A program made the position numbers and the translations under genes. Positions 32,190-42,612 of a stretch of DNA of 64,000 nucleotides are shown in pieces (the first letter of the stretch is position 1; the number at the start of each line of letters is the position of its first letter). The DNA is from Cadophora sp. MPI-SDFR-AT-0126 (taxonomy: Eukaryota > Ascomycota > Leotiomycetes > Helotiales > Ploettnerulaceae). Where the stretch lies: positions 868,001-932,000 of the forward strand of contig JAGMVK010000014.1 of NCBI GenBank assembly GCA_020747065.1, read 5' to 3'. The notes beneath the pieces were generated by a model. It was not told the origin of the DNA. It worked only from the letters and a program-made list of their open reading frames with translations, and searched no databases.

Positions 32190-35100
32190 TCAGACCAGAA
32201 AAATCATTTCCTTCGGCAAATGCCTGTTATCCTCCATTAGAGTGTTATCTCTGATATCCTGCATCCACAATCCAACCCGACGATAAGCCTGAGCTCCATT
32301 AAGCATGGTGACAGGTTCAACAATGAGGTTGGTCCTGTGGTCGATAGCAATACTCTTACAATGAACGGGGAGCACGTCCGATTCATCACGAACCATCATC
32401 TTGAGGTTTTCTCTAAGCTCGACGCCATCGACTCGAGGTTGGCTCTGACCGTTCTCATCGTCGAAGAATGGCAGATCTACGATACGTCCAAGTATGGCGA
32501 GCCGACCAGATCGCACTTGGCCGAAAGGATTCAGTCCAGCCAATGTCACTCGAGCGTCAAGTAGCTCGAGGTCGTCTGTGTAGGAAAGGCCGTTCTCAGA
32601 TCGCGTGTAGTTTGAAGGTCCGCCGGGAAATTGAACGCCAGCACAATCAAGTGAAGCCCAGGACCACGTTGGCGCTCGATATGCCGGTCGCGCTCCGACA
32701 GCAGCATGTGGATTACGGAACCATGATATTCCGACCCAGAGGTCTAGTCGCCACAGGCCTGCGAGGTAGCAGTCATCCTCTACTATTTCCGGCCATTCAA
32801 CACAAGCGGGAAATGGCGTATCCTTGTAAACATACAACTGGGATGTTTGAGGTTCCTGTGGAGGCTCAGGTGGACCAGGGGTCTTGGCTTCATTCCCTGC
32901 AGGTGATTTGCTTTCTTCGAGAATCTTTTTCATGTCGAAGTTGATAGTCATTCGCCCCAATGCATCTGGTTCAGGGAATTCAACGTCTGTAAGCCGTTCT
33001 GACATAATGGAGCTTAATCCTTCGAACACTTCATGATCACTAAGCCCAGCCAGTTGCGGGAAACTGTCTTTCGGATGAGTTTCAGGAATTGAGATGCCAT
33101 CTGATTTCCAGCCAATCTCTATACAACATCGCGCATAGTGTGAATCGTTAATCCAGGTGGTCGCGTAGCAACACCATTACGGTCATCAAAATTTTGCTCT
33201 TGAGGTCGATTATTGTCCGTGGACTTCACCGGACTGATCTGATCTTGGTCTGGAGTTATGTCATTATCTGCATTGCAGGAAGAATCTGGTGGCATAGGTG
33301 GCGCTTTGAAAGTCTCCTCATCATCAGCAGTGACTGTTGGATCGATGCCTTCATGTAGATACTTCTGGCTCATACGGAAAGATTCCTGATAGGCTGCATG
33401 TGTGGCTGGCTCTGTCATGATCTGATAAAATAGGTCGTCAGTCAGGTCATCACAGCTCATGGCTTCAACGACCTTGTATAATCCGCTCTTTTCTCCGATT
33501 CTCTTCATAACATCCCACCCTTCGTCCATAATTGTGTGATTACAACTGCGGCCATCCCCATGAGGACCTATCGGCGTCCCACTGGTGTGTGCCGAGAGGA
33601 ACCAGTCCATCCGCAGTGGCATATTTTCGTACCCAGGTAGTGGTGATCCTCTGAAAAACTCAACCTGATCTAAGATTGCTGCTATGGCACCGTTGGCGCT
33701 GTCATTCACCGGCATTCCATTTATGCCAGCATATAGACTTGGTCCGATGGGGCCTTGGACATTAGGGAATCCCGGTGGGGGAGGAAGAGGTTTCAAAAGC
33801 TTTCGAGATTCTTCCTCTGTCGCCAATATCCGTTTAGAACGGCTGCGAAGAAAGAGTGCAAGCTCTGCCGCAAGACCGGACATTGCAGGAAGTGTGTCAT
33901 TTTTATATGTCAGATCTCTAGCAGTGAATCTCTCAATAAGATCACACCATCTCCCAAAAACACTGACTGGCCACTTGACGTAGGAGTCAAACATCCGCCT
34001 TGGAACGACTGGATCGGCGGGTATGATGTACTGAGTTGGAGACAACTCGCGCGTCACTCCCTCTCTACATTGCCAGAAGAGCTCTTTTTCGCTGAAGTAT
34101 AGAACACGAACAGCAAGTTGTGTCTCCTGCAAAATCCACCCACGCTGTTGCAGGGGATCAGAACTCAATGTTTGCCGAATCGAATAACGGGTTCGGTGAA
34201 TGTATCGCACCCTAGCTGGACCATCCGAGTCGCTCCTCACCTCGATTCTCACCGGCTTGCTCTTGATACTGAATCTTTCTAGAAATAGCGATTCATGTGG
34301 AGTCTTCGCTCCACTAGCCGCTATCGTCAGGTAGGAGTCACGATAAATCCCAGCCATACGAGCAGCTTCTCGTTCCCAATCTGCTCGCCAGTCTTGCACA
34401 ATGCAAAAAGAATCGATCCAAATATAGCGAATCCCAAGACCTCGAGTTACAGAGATAGCATCTTGTAAGACTCGCGGTATCAAGTCCCAAGGAATGCTAT
34501 CTTTGTACTCTGGTAGGGTAGCAATGGTCGTCTTCAGTCGTGGTGCAGAAGGATCCTCAGGGCCCTAGCGATAACTCAGAGCGATCCAGCGTCCATGAGA
34601 CCCTTCCGTTTCGAATATTTTGGTGACTGGGTCTTCAAGAGTGCCGACGTCGATCACCCTGGTGGGAAAGGGAGGATCTGCTGGAGGAAAATAGCATGCC
34701 TCATGTTCAGTCAAGCAATGTTCAATCCAGCAGCATATCAGCTCGGCGGGATAAGTCCAGCCATTTTGCAATGACAAGCTGCCCTTCTTCTGGTTTCGAA
34801 TATCACGAAGGTCCTCTTGCCAGCTTAGCTTGGGAGCGTGGGCATCCCTCGACAAAGTCATCTTTGCATGATGAAATTCTGTCGCTTTTCCAGTCAACTC
34901 TTCGATTTTGCAAGGTATTAGCAGTCCGAGCTTGCCCTCCAAGTCTGTACCGACAAGGAGCATTCCTACATGCGTCCTACTCATGCATTCGTGGCACAAT
35001 GCGGTCGTCGTGATTGTCTCGGCCTTTTCGCCCTCCTCTTTCGGTGCGAAATATGGCACATCGGGATCATCGTCAATGCTGCAAAGCATACTGCTATAGA

Positions 35101-35263
35101 TTAATCCGCATAATGAACATCCGTCTCCAGAATCAGAGCTGCCCGTCGCGGATTCTCGAAGAGAAGGAATTGAGTGCATCAAAACGTGGTTTCGTTTCTC
35201 AACGAGAACATCATCCCAGTCTATTTGTTGACACTCATTGCACAGAGCTGAAGCCATTGTCAC
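32190..35263 (-). pseudogene. HET-domain protein gene with TAG at the conserved SYRW tryptophan
   Basis: HET domains act in heterokaryon incompatibility and cell death. The minus-strand frame from 35263 has a Cys-rich N-terminus (ALCNECQQIDWD, CSLCGLIYSSM), then GRWIALSYR and a TAG at 34565-34567 where family members have Trp-Gly. The frame continues with LKTTIATLPEYKDSIPW, LGIRYIWIDSFCIVQD, RMAGIYRDSYLTIAASGA and QQRGWILQETQLAVRVLYF, all canonical HET blocks. A second frame change near 33,120 is resolved by an 80-nt GT-AG intron (33180-33101, phase 1), after which YRAPTWSWASLDCAGVQF follows. Total 2994 coding bases if the stop is ignored. TGG to TAG is a RIP-type transition. So the sequence shows one lesion; the gene is probably inactive, or a natural null allele as is common for het genes. 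Confidence 0.8.
34565..34567 (-). other. In-frame TAG in HET gene (probable TGG to TAG)
   Basis: The stop sits exactly at the Trp of the SYRWG motif, with HET homology on both sides in the same frame. Confidence 0.75.
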
Positions 35264-35776
35264 AATTCACTTCCTCGTTATATGTTGTGTATGCCGTTTT
35301 GTTATAGCGTTCGGTTCGCAGGGCAAGACGTCATCAGCTGTATAACTATATTTGTTTTACAAAGGGCGAGGTAGAATGAGGATATTCACAGTTGTTCTGG
35401 TCATTGATTTGTGTTGAAATACCAAAGCAGTCTTCTCTAAACTGGATGGATCAAAAGAAGCAGAGTTTGCGACAAGGCTGGAGACACCGAGTAGATATGC
35501 CTGCTCGCAAGTTGATCTAAAAACGGATTCGATCCGTTGATTAGAGCTTAATTAGCAAAGCTTGGAGGCTTTTGGATGCGTTTTCGCGGCGCAGCTCGAT
35601 GCGCTGTCACTTGGTGGCGTAAACATGGGATGATTAGACAAGGCTGCGAGCCTGATCTTGAATCCCGTACATATCATCACGCATATATCCATATCAACTC
35701 GATCGTTTCACATAAAACTCGAGCGCTTGAAATCTGGCAGTCAGTACCAGTTTGCCGTAATCACTTTCAGTCCCCA
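35264..35776. other. Divergent promoter region
   Basis: Shared upstream region of the HET gene (minus) and the AAA+ gene (plus). The plus frame is open upstream of 35777 to 35576, but the extension is not conserved-looking. Confidence 0.5.
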
Positions 35777-38155
35777 ATGGATCCTCTCGGCTTCGGTCAT
35801 TTAGGACGGCCACAATGGCCCTCACGAGGAGGGCCGCCTAGTCCACCTGGCCATTTGGATCCAGGTATCGGACCACCGAGACCAACTATACCGATTCCTG
35901 GGGTTATTGAGGGAGAAGAGGATGCGAGCGCTGAAGTCGGGAGCAAGTGCAATGTCAAGCAAGTCTACGGAACGCCAAACCCGCTCTGCAAATGCTGCAC
36001 TGTATGGGAAGATGAGCTACCAGGACCTGATAACTCAGCCAAGATACGAAAAGCCGACAAGGAACGAGACACTTACGCAGTTGTCAGACGTCGCACTCGT
36101 CATTCGGCAAAGATGGAATGGAAGACGCATTCTGTCGATATCAACAGCCCAATCATTAGATCAAAGCTCGAAATCGTATTTGTCGACTACCTCAGTGTTG
36201 ATGTCAGCGCAACGAATTTATCATTTCAGCCTCCTTTTGTCCCTTTCGTTCACAAATGGGAGACTTTGAATAAGATTGAAGAGACTGAGACTGACGCTAA
36301 GGTCAAGCAACACCTGAAACTTTTAATCGAACTTCTGGAGCCCGAGGTGAAAGAGTCATTTGAGGTTCTGGCTCGAGTAAACAAGTCTGGGTACATCTCC
36401 TTTCCATGGTTGAGTGTAGCCTTTGTCCCCGGCGAAACCGTACTGTATATATCGGACGGAGTTGTGCAAGCGGGTGTTTTACGCGAAGTCAACCTTGTCA
36501 ATCCGCCGATGGGTGCTCCCTACTACGAATTCCGAGTCGATATTTTAGACTCGGACGGAGAGAGCATAGGGGTAGCGGAACGAACTTGGCACGTTCAACA
36601 ATTCAAGGGACGCCGTCACATCTCCAATTTGGAAGTCTGTCCCATGAATTTCTATCCGAAGCACGAAGAGCTTCAAAAGACCTTGATTCAACGTGGTAAA
36701 ATCTTCGAAGGTCTCCAAGGACAACATCTGCGCTTTTACCTAGGGAGAGGTAGTCACACCTCTATACCAAGCCGACTAGCCTACCCAGAGGACGTGTTCG
36801 CTCCTCCAGCACAAGTCAAGATAAAGTTTCGACCAGTGAGTATGACTGGCTTTTTGCACACTTTGGGCACTAACTGTCGTGATCTCATAGCTGAGAGAAC
36901 GAATCATCGTTGACACTGAAGGATACTACAACCTTCAAGGCGAATGTCCTCCTAAACTACGTTTGAGAAAAGACCTTGGACGAGAAAGTGAAGCTGGCAT
37001 CGGAGCTGATGAGACCGACGAGCCTACAGAAGAGGCAGAAGCGGTGGCAGATTCCAAAAACCTCACCCCACTATCAGACTACGAATGCATACTTGCATCT
37101 TCTCAAGTGAAGGGGTTCGCGTTGAAGACTAAGATGTGGTGCACGCTTTCATTGATCATCTGCAAAGATCCATCTGCTGACTGCGGGGACAAGGCTCCTT
37201 CTACGTGACGGAAATCAGAGACGTTGTCTGGGTCCCGGATGCCATGGAGAAGCTCGTTCTTGAAAAAGAGGAAAAAGCTCTTCTGCTCGCAATCACATCC
37301 AATCATCAGAACGACAAGCCTGTTCATTTTGATGACTTTATTCCCAACAAAGGTAAGTATCGGCTCAAGTTACCATCAAATGTTTGCTAAGCGAATCACA
37401 GGAAAAGGCATAATTATTCTTCTTTCTGGCCCTCCTGGTGTCGGAAAGACATTGACTGCAGAAGTTGGTAAGACTGAATTGTTCATCCCAGGTATGGTGG
37501 CATGCTAACTATCTTTTGAAGTGGCGGAGAAAACAAAGCGACCTCTTTATAGACTTGGGGCTGGTGATCTCGGCACCACAGTTTCTGCTGTTGAGCAACA
37601 CCTTCAAGAGGCCCTCGAGAGATGTGCATACTGGAATGCAGTTCTGTTGATAGATGAAGTGGACGTTTTCCTCGAAGAGAGGTCAACAAATGACTTGGAT
37701 CGTAATGAGCTTGTCTCAAGTATGTTAACATTCTTATCAAATCTCGTAAAGTGTTCGAAAACCCGCTGCTAATCCACGATTCAGCTTTCCTTCGACTGCT
37801 AGAATACTACGAGGGAATCATGATCCTGACCACCAATCGCATCTCCTCCATAGACCCGGCTTTCGAGTCACGCATTGACATAAGCCTGGCGTACAGAGAT
37901 CTTAACCAGGCCGCGCGAGCGCAGGTCTGGAGAGGCTTTATCCAGAGCATTGCGGAAGAGAGTGTGCAAATTGAAGAAAGGGATATCGAGGTGCTGGCTG
38001 AAGCGGAACTCAATGGACGCCAGATCAAAAGTACTATCAAAACAGCATGTATTTTGGCGCAAACAGAAGGGATGAAGTTGAGCATTGAGCATTTGCAGAT
38101 CGTGCTGAAGATACGGGAGAAGGCTTCAAACTTGATAAGTAACGGCCGACGTTGA
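35777..38155 (+). CDS. AAA+ ATPase of the fungal large AAA (DUF7025-type) family
   Basis: ATP-driven remodelling enzyme of unknown substrate. Exons 35777-36835, 36891-37140, 37194-37352, 37402-37467, 37522-37719 and 37785-38155 give exactly 700 codons plus stop. The N-terminal half matches the DUF7025-type region (VYGTPNPLCKCCTVWEDELPG unlike, ISFPWLSVAFVPGETVLY, PEDVFAPPAQ). The ATPase core has Walker A GPPGVGKT, Walker B VLLIDEVDVF, sensor-1 MILTTNRI and the arginine finger region SRIDISLAY. Introns 1, 3, 4 and 5 are canonical GT-AG with CTAA-type branch sites. The second intron (37141-37193) has no GT donor in the right phase; only a GC donor with a GCTGAC branch and CAAG acceptor restores the expected W-x-x-F-x-V-x-x-I spacing. 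Start at MDPLGFG; an upstream Met in frame (35576) is less likely. Confidence 0.82.
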
Positions 38156-39215
38156 GTACTTTCCTATGATCACCTGCGCGGGGGCCTCTGTCCGACTAAA
38201 ATGAAGATATGATTGAGGGGACCTCAAAAGATGGCCTCGAATATTATCAAGATGCAGACAAATTATTCCCTACTTTTCCATTTGATTTATTTGTCAATCA
38301 ATGAGAGCAGTAGAAATGGAAAATACTCCTTACTTAGTGGTAGGAGACTGCTCGTTTCTCTTCGACCACAGATCACTGAGATTGCTGGCAGGTTCAAATT
38401 TCATGGGGTAGATGATTCTTTCCATTCCATGGACCTCAGGACCCCAATTCCTGGGGTGTTTTTTTCTCGTTGCTTTCAAAGTCAGAGGAAAGCACCCCCG
38501 TGAATCTGCCTTTTGATGACCCCTAGGCTGTGTATGTAGGTCAAGTGGCCTAAGTTCGGTCACTGGATCCACTCGGGTACTGTGAGAGTTTCTCTTCGAA
38601 GCGATGTGTTTGATGCAAGAAGCATCATCATTGCTACTCTCGAATACGAAACCTAATCAACTTTGGTGACCATCTGCCGAGACGACTGTGGAGTCTACGG
38701 CATGGTGATATTTGACATCACAACATTGGACAAGGTCTGGTATGGGGTCATTGACTTCACTGCCCGTCCCATGATCTTCGTAGAGGTTGACAAAATGCAT
38801 TCAAGGGGCGCTATGGGTCAGGAAATCATGAACAAGAGACCTCTATTCAACGGAACAGATCGCCCAAAATCATCGCGCTCGGGTGTGCAGTAAATGGCCA
38901 AATTCGGCTGCGAAGGTGGAGTTGAGGCACAGGAGTCAAACTATACGGAAATGATCGTGATCTCTCACTGATAGCGGACTCTAAAGGGCCATACAGTCAA
39001 AAATGATGTAAGAGTACATTGATGTAGCAAAAGACAACTAGTCATAAATAGATCCTATAAACATGTTCGCGATGTCAACAAAGCAGGGAAGTCCTTGGAT
39101 AAACTCGGCTCGGGAAGGATCGCCAAGCATTCCACCCTTTCGCTTAGCGGAAACACACTCAAAAATGAACGAAATCGAAATCCACAAACGCACGTCTTGA
39201 AATTAAAACAAATGC
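38156..39215. other. Intergenic; weak 76-codon ORF at 38663-38893
   Basis: A plus-strand ORF (YGMVIFDITTLDKVWYG...) is the only candidate and has no recognisable family. It could be a gene fragment. Nothing else is seen. Confidence 0.45.
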
Positions 39216-39220
39216 AAAAA
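39216..39220 (-). terminator. Pol III terminator (TTTTT)
   Basis: Five T on the minus strand, seven bases after the discriminator base of the tRNA-Gly gene. This is the expected RNA polymerase III stop. Confidence 0.75.
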
Positions 39221-39247
39221 GGTATGTTGCGTTCGCCGGGAATCGAA

Positions 39248-39296
39248 CTTTAACTTGTTAGTTGAATCATCGACGATCAGGAGATTTTTCGCTTAC
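39248..39296 (-). other. Intron 2 of tRNA-Gly (GT-AG, 49 nt, position 53/54)
   Basis: Starts GTAAGC and ends TTAAAG. Branch motif AACTAAC places the branch A at 39258, again 10 nt before the intron end. Removal closes the T-stem CCGGG/CCCGG around the loop TTCGATT. Outside the splice motifs it shows no similarity to intron 1. Confidence 0.75.
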
Positions 39297-39311
39297 CCCG
39301 GGGCCCATCGA

Positions 39312-39322
39312 AACTGTCATTA
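39312..39322 (-). other. Canonical tRNA intron (11 nt, position 37/38)
   Basis: Eleven bases between A37 and T38 of the anticodon loop, the standard site cut by the tRNA splicing endonuclease in eukaryotes. Confidence 0.75.
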
Positions 39323-39350
39323 TGGCAACGATGGATTTTACCACTAAACC

Positions 39351-39401
39351 CTACGAGTTGTTAGAATTGCATGTAATTGGATGAAAGTTCTGAAAACTTA
39401 C
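39351..39401 (-). other. Intron 1 of tRNA-Gly (GT-AG, 51 nt, position 8/9)
   Basis: Starts GTAAGT and ends CTCGTAG. Branch motif TTCTAAC places the branch A at 39361, 10 nt before the last intron base. It has the same form as introns in nearby protein genes (for example the C2H2 gene, GCTAACAACACAG). It does not have the bulge-helix-bulge position of a normal tRNA intron. Confidence 0.75.
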
Positions 39402-39409
39402 ACAAACGC

Positions 39410-42400
39410 TCATTCTGACTCATGTATTAGGTGAAATGATGTCGGCGGCCGCTTATTTGGTTACATGCGAGACCCAAATTTTTCCAGATTGAACTTCGAC
39501 AGCGGCTGTTAAGTGGGGGCTTCTCGCTCCCTTCAACACCTCGACTTGAGAAACATCGAGATATTGAAGAGTATTAAGATCATTGAGAAATTTTTACTAG
39601 TTGCAATCTGATAGCTCAGTGTAGACCCTGAGAAGCTCGATGCAACTTGCAATCACAAGCTGGCCGCAATCGATAGACAAACAAATTTTGCTTGTAAAAA
39701 ACATTTGGGAATTCTTCTCTTAGGACAATTCCGGAAGAGGTGTGATGTACATGATTAATTAGAACTAGATCTAATTTGATCGGGGGAGTTCATTCATATG
39801 GTATGACTGACTTCATTTGTAGACTCAGTCGAGTGCAATATCAGTACAGCTTCCTGATCCAATTAAGTGATAATATCCACGCCCGAGCAGGTTTGCAAAG
39901 CCAATTGAATAAGCATCTCTGTTCCATGCCTTCACGCCAGCAGTCACATACATTTCAGTCAGCTCAAAGATTTCCTTCCGTACCAAAAGTCGGCTTAGAA
40001 CAATTAGACACATTTCTCCCTGCCGTAGGAGATTCACAACGGCCGCCGGACCAACCTTCTTGGTTTCAGTCAGCCTAAACGTATGTTCGTCCATCCCCCA
40101 TCGACAAACACAGTTCTCGCACGGGATAGACAACAACCAACTCTCCCAGGTTGTTACACGCCAACTCGATCAGGCTTAGTATGGCAGGTTGTGTCTCATG
40201 CCGGTTGGTCTATCCATGGGTTTTGCCGGAAGCTAAAGAGCTGAATTCAGATATCATTGGAGCCAGTTACACGAGCTTAACCGCCGCTACAAGAGAACAT
40301 GATTTATAAAATTCTAGAGCACCTCAGCAAAAAAACCAAGTTATGATGTGTTCAGTAAGACCGCGCCGGAACGTCCTGGAGAAGATTGATGTGGTTGATC
40401 GACTTGTGTTCACACAAGGTAGAAATCCAATGGACCTCTCTGTAAAAGAGAGGACTTACTCAAGTCTGTTGCGGGGAACTTCATTGGAACAATAGAGTTC
40501 ATCGGGTACCGACAGCTGAGAATCCCTCGAAGCCCACCAGGTTCCACAGGCATTATTCTCGTGCTATCTTCCCGTGTCCGGCAATGGACTCTACATGCCT
40601 TGTTTGACTGGCCCAAAAAGGGCGATCTCTTAGGCGGCTTCTTTAGAGCTAAATCTTCATCAGTTACCGCAGGCTCCCCATGTCTTATCTGTTAGCTCAA
40701 CGAATCATGCTGCCCAAGAGGATCTGGTCCGCAGTACTTGTTGGCAGCTACTCAACTTCAGTATGGCCTCTAACGGAGCTCCTTTCGACGAGACACTTGT
40801 ATAATTCGGATCATATAGAATATGAGCTGGTACATATACTGCGATGAACCTGTGCCTGAATCTAGATTCTAGCGAGGCGTATGTGAAGGACCTGTTTGGA
40901 CAGTGGACGGGAACTCTCGCTAGCCAATATTACACTCTAAATTTTGAGTTGTCTTGACTACTAGTGTGTTTCTCCACCATGGTACACCTGGAGTTTGAAT
41001 GGCTGACAGCATCGGGTTCTTGCAAGCCACGTTCTGCTTAAGTTACATCAGGGTCAATTTTGAGGATTCTGAGGTGTTTTCTGCACAGAAGGCTGGGCTC
41101 GGAAACAGAGGGGTGCCAGACAGCTATCGCAAACCAATACAATTCTCAAAACAAAGAGAGCACTTCCACGATTCACTGTAGCTCGGCCGGAAAGACTTGA
41201 ACACATCTGGATGATGGCGCTGCTGAAGGTCTCGTGTTCGTTGGTATTTCGTGGCATCTAGACAATGCAATTCATGGCTGAGCGGGCACGGTGTATTCTT
41301 AGTGCTAATCATGGCAGGGGTCGGAGCCAGATACGAGCTGTTAGATTTGCTAGCCGTCTCCTTGTGGATGGAGAGGGAGATACCACTATCTTCATGTCAC
41401 TTCCAATCATTATCGGACCACTTATCACTTTGTGGAAGAAGAAGATAAGTCCCTCCCCAGATCGTAGACTCATTTATCCATAAATTGATAAGCCTTTGAT
41501 CGAAGCCCTCTCAGGGGCCGATGGTAGCTCGATTTTCATTAGCAAATAGTGTGCCCCGAAGATTATCACAAGACAGCTGACATGACGCCTCGATGTGTAA
41601 ACTTCAGTAGTATCAGTCTAACTCAAGAGCACTGCAAGATGATGGATACATGAAAGTCTTCCTTGTTCTTGTCAGCACAAATTGAAGAATAGTCCGGGAA
41701 GTTATCGTCGAATTTCTCCCCGAACTCCCCCACAAACATCCCTCCACTAACCATCCCGCGTCTGCCAGGATCACCAACCCCAATCCCATACGAACCTTAA
41801 TCTCACGCTCTCACGCCCATCCACAAAGCAACAGAGCTGACCAACTGCAGCCCAGTCCGTACACATAGGACCAATCTGATCATTCGCATCCTGCCACAAC
41901 ATTAGCTGTGACAACAGCGCAGGGCTGCTGTGGCGCCAAGCAATGCCAAACTTCCTGATGTCAAGCTAGAAGGATTTCAGAAGACTAGAAGACTTCTAGA
42001 AGGCCGCTAGAACATCACTAGAAGCTGCTCCGCCACCTCCATCGTCATCTCATAGGCTGCTGGTCTGGGGAATCACCGCATCACGAGCAACACTACCGGA
42101 ACTAGCTTTACCAAGGACCTTGGCCGTCCTTGTCACGCTTCTGATCCGACCTTAGCACCTATCGGACAAGAAGAGTCGTTCTTGCTCTGCCGTGATGTTG
42201 ATATTGGCTTGCAAAAAGTCTACATCACTTCCTGGTATGGAGTCGAGTTTGTGGAGGAGAAACTGGGGCACCCAAGGCTTCCCCTCATGTCCAAGAACGC
42301 CTACGATGATTCTCGTCGAAGGTGGCTGCTTGGCGGAAGTGGTGGTGCTAGAAATGACGGGAGGAGAGGAATAGTACGATGTCCAGCGGTTTGCCGTTTC

Positions 42401-42612
42401 GATCTAAGGAGCATGTGAGTGTTGCCAGCTTCGATGGCTCTCACAGAACTGTGCATCAGGAGAAATGTATATATATCATGCAAAATCCCCAGAAAATTTG
42501 TATTCTCCAGGCAACTGAGAATCGCTTCTCTGTAAAATCCACTTTATACTTCTTCTCTTCCGCACTTTTACGCACAATTTTTTTTCACTTCACGCACCAC
42601 TTGAAAGCCATC
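39410..42612. other. Intergenic, 3.2 kb without a gene
   Basis: ORFs up to about 100 codons with no recognisable content. A cluster of CTAGAAG-like repeats lies at about 41,965-42,025. The last 100 bases are A/T- and C-rich and form the leader of the MFS gene. Confidence 0.5.

Larger units (their letters stand above)
39228..39409 (-). tRNA. tRNA-Gly(GCC) interrupted by one canonical and two spliceosomal-type introns
   Basis: Read on the minus strand, four pieces (39409-39402, 39350-39323, 39311-39297, 39247-39228) join into a 71-nt tRNA, the usual eukaryotic tRNA-Gly length. Acceptor stem GCGTTTG pairs with CGAACGC (six Watson-Crick pairs plus one T-G). The D-arm is GTTT-AGTGGTA-AAAT, the anticodon arm CATCG-TTGCCAT-CGATG with anticodon GCC at 39326-39324, and the T-arm CCGGG-TTCGATT-CCCGG. 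The interruptions are 51 nt between positions 8 and 9, 11 nt at the canonical 37/38 site, and 49 nt between 53 and 54. The two long ones start GTAAGT/GTAAGC, carry CTAAC and end in AG. Box B survives almost intact because the upstream AG supplies its G, and a T5 terminator follows. The cloverleaf is strong; whether it is expressed and spliced is unknown. Confidence 0.85.

Noticed and set aside
33101..33180. Apparent frameshift in the HET gene
   Set aside because: An 80-nt GT-AG intron (GTAATG...ATCAG, phase 1) joins the two frames exactly, so only the TAG remains as a lesion.
41965..42027. Cluster of CTAGAAG-like repeats
   Set aside because: Irregular spacing and no CRISPR-like or gene context; treated as a minor low-complexity patch.
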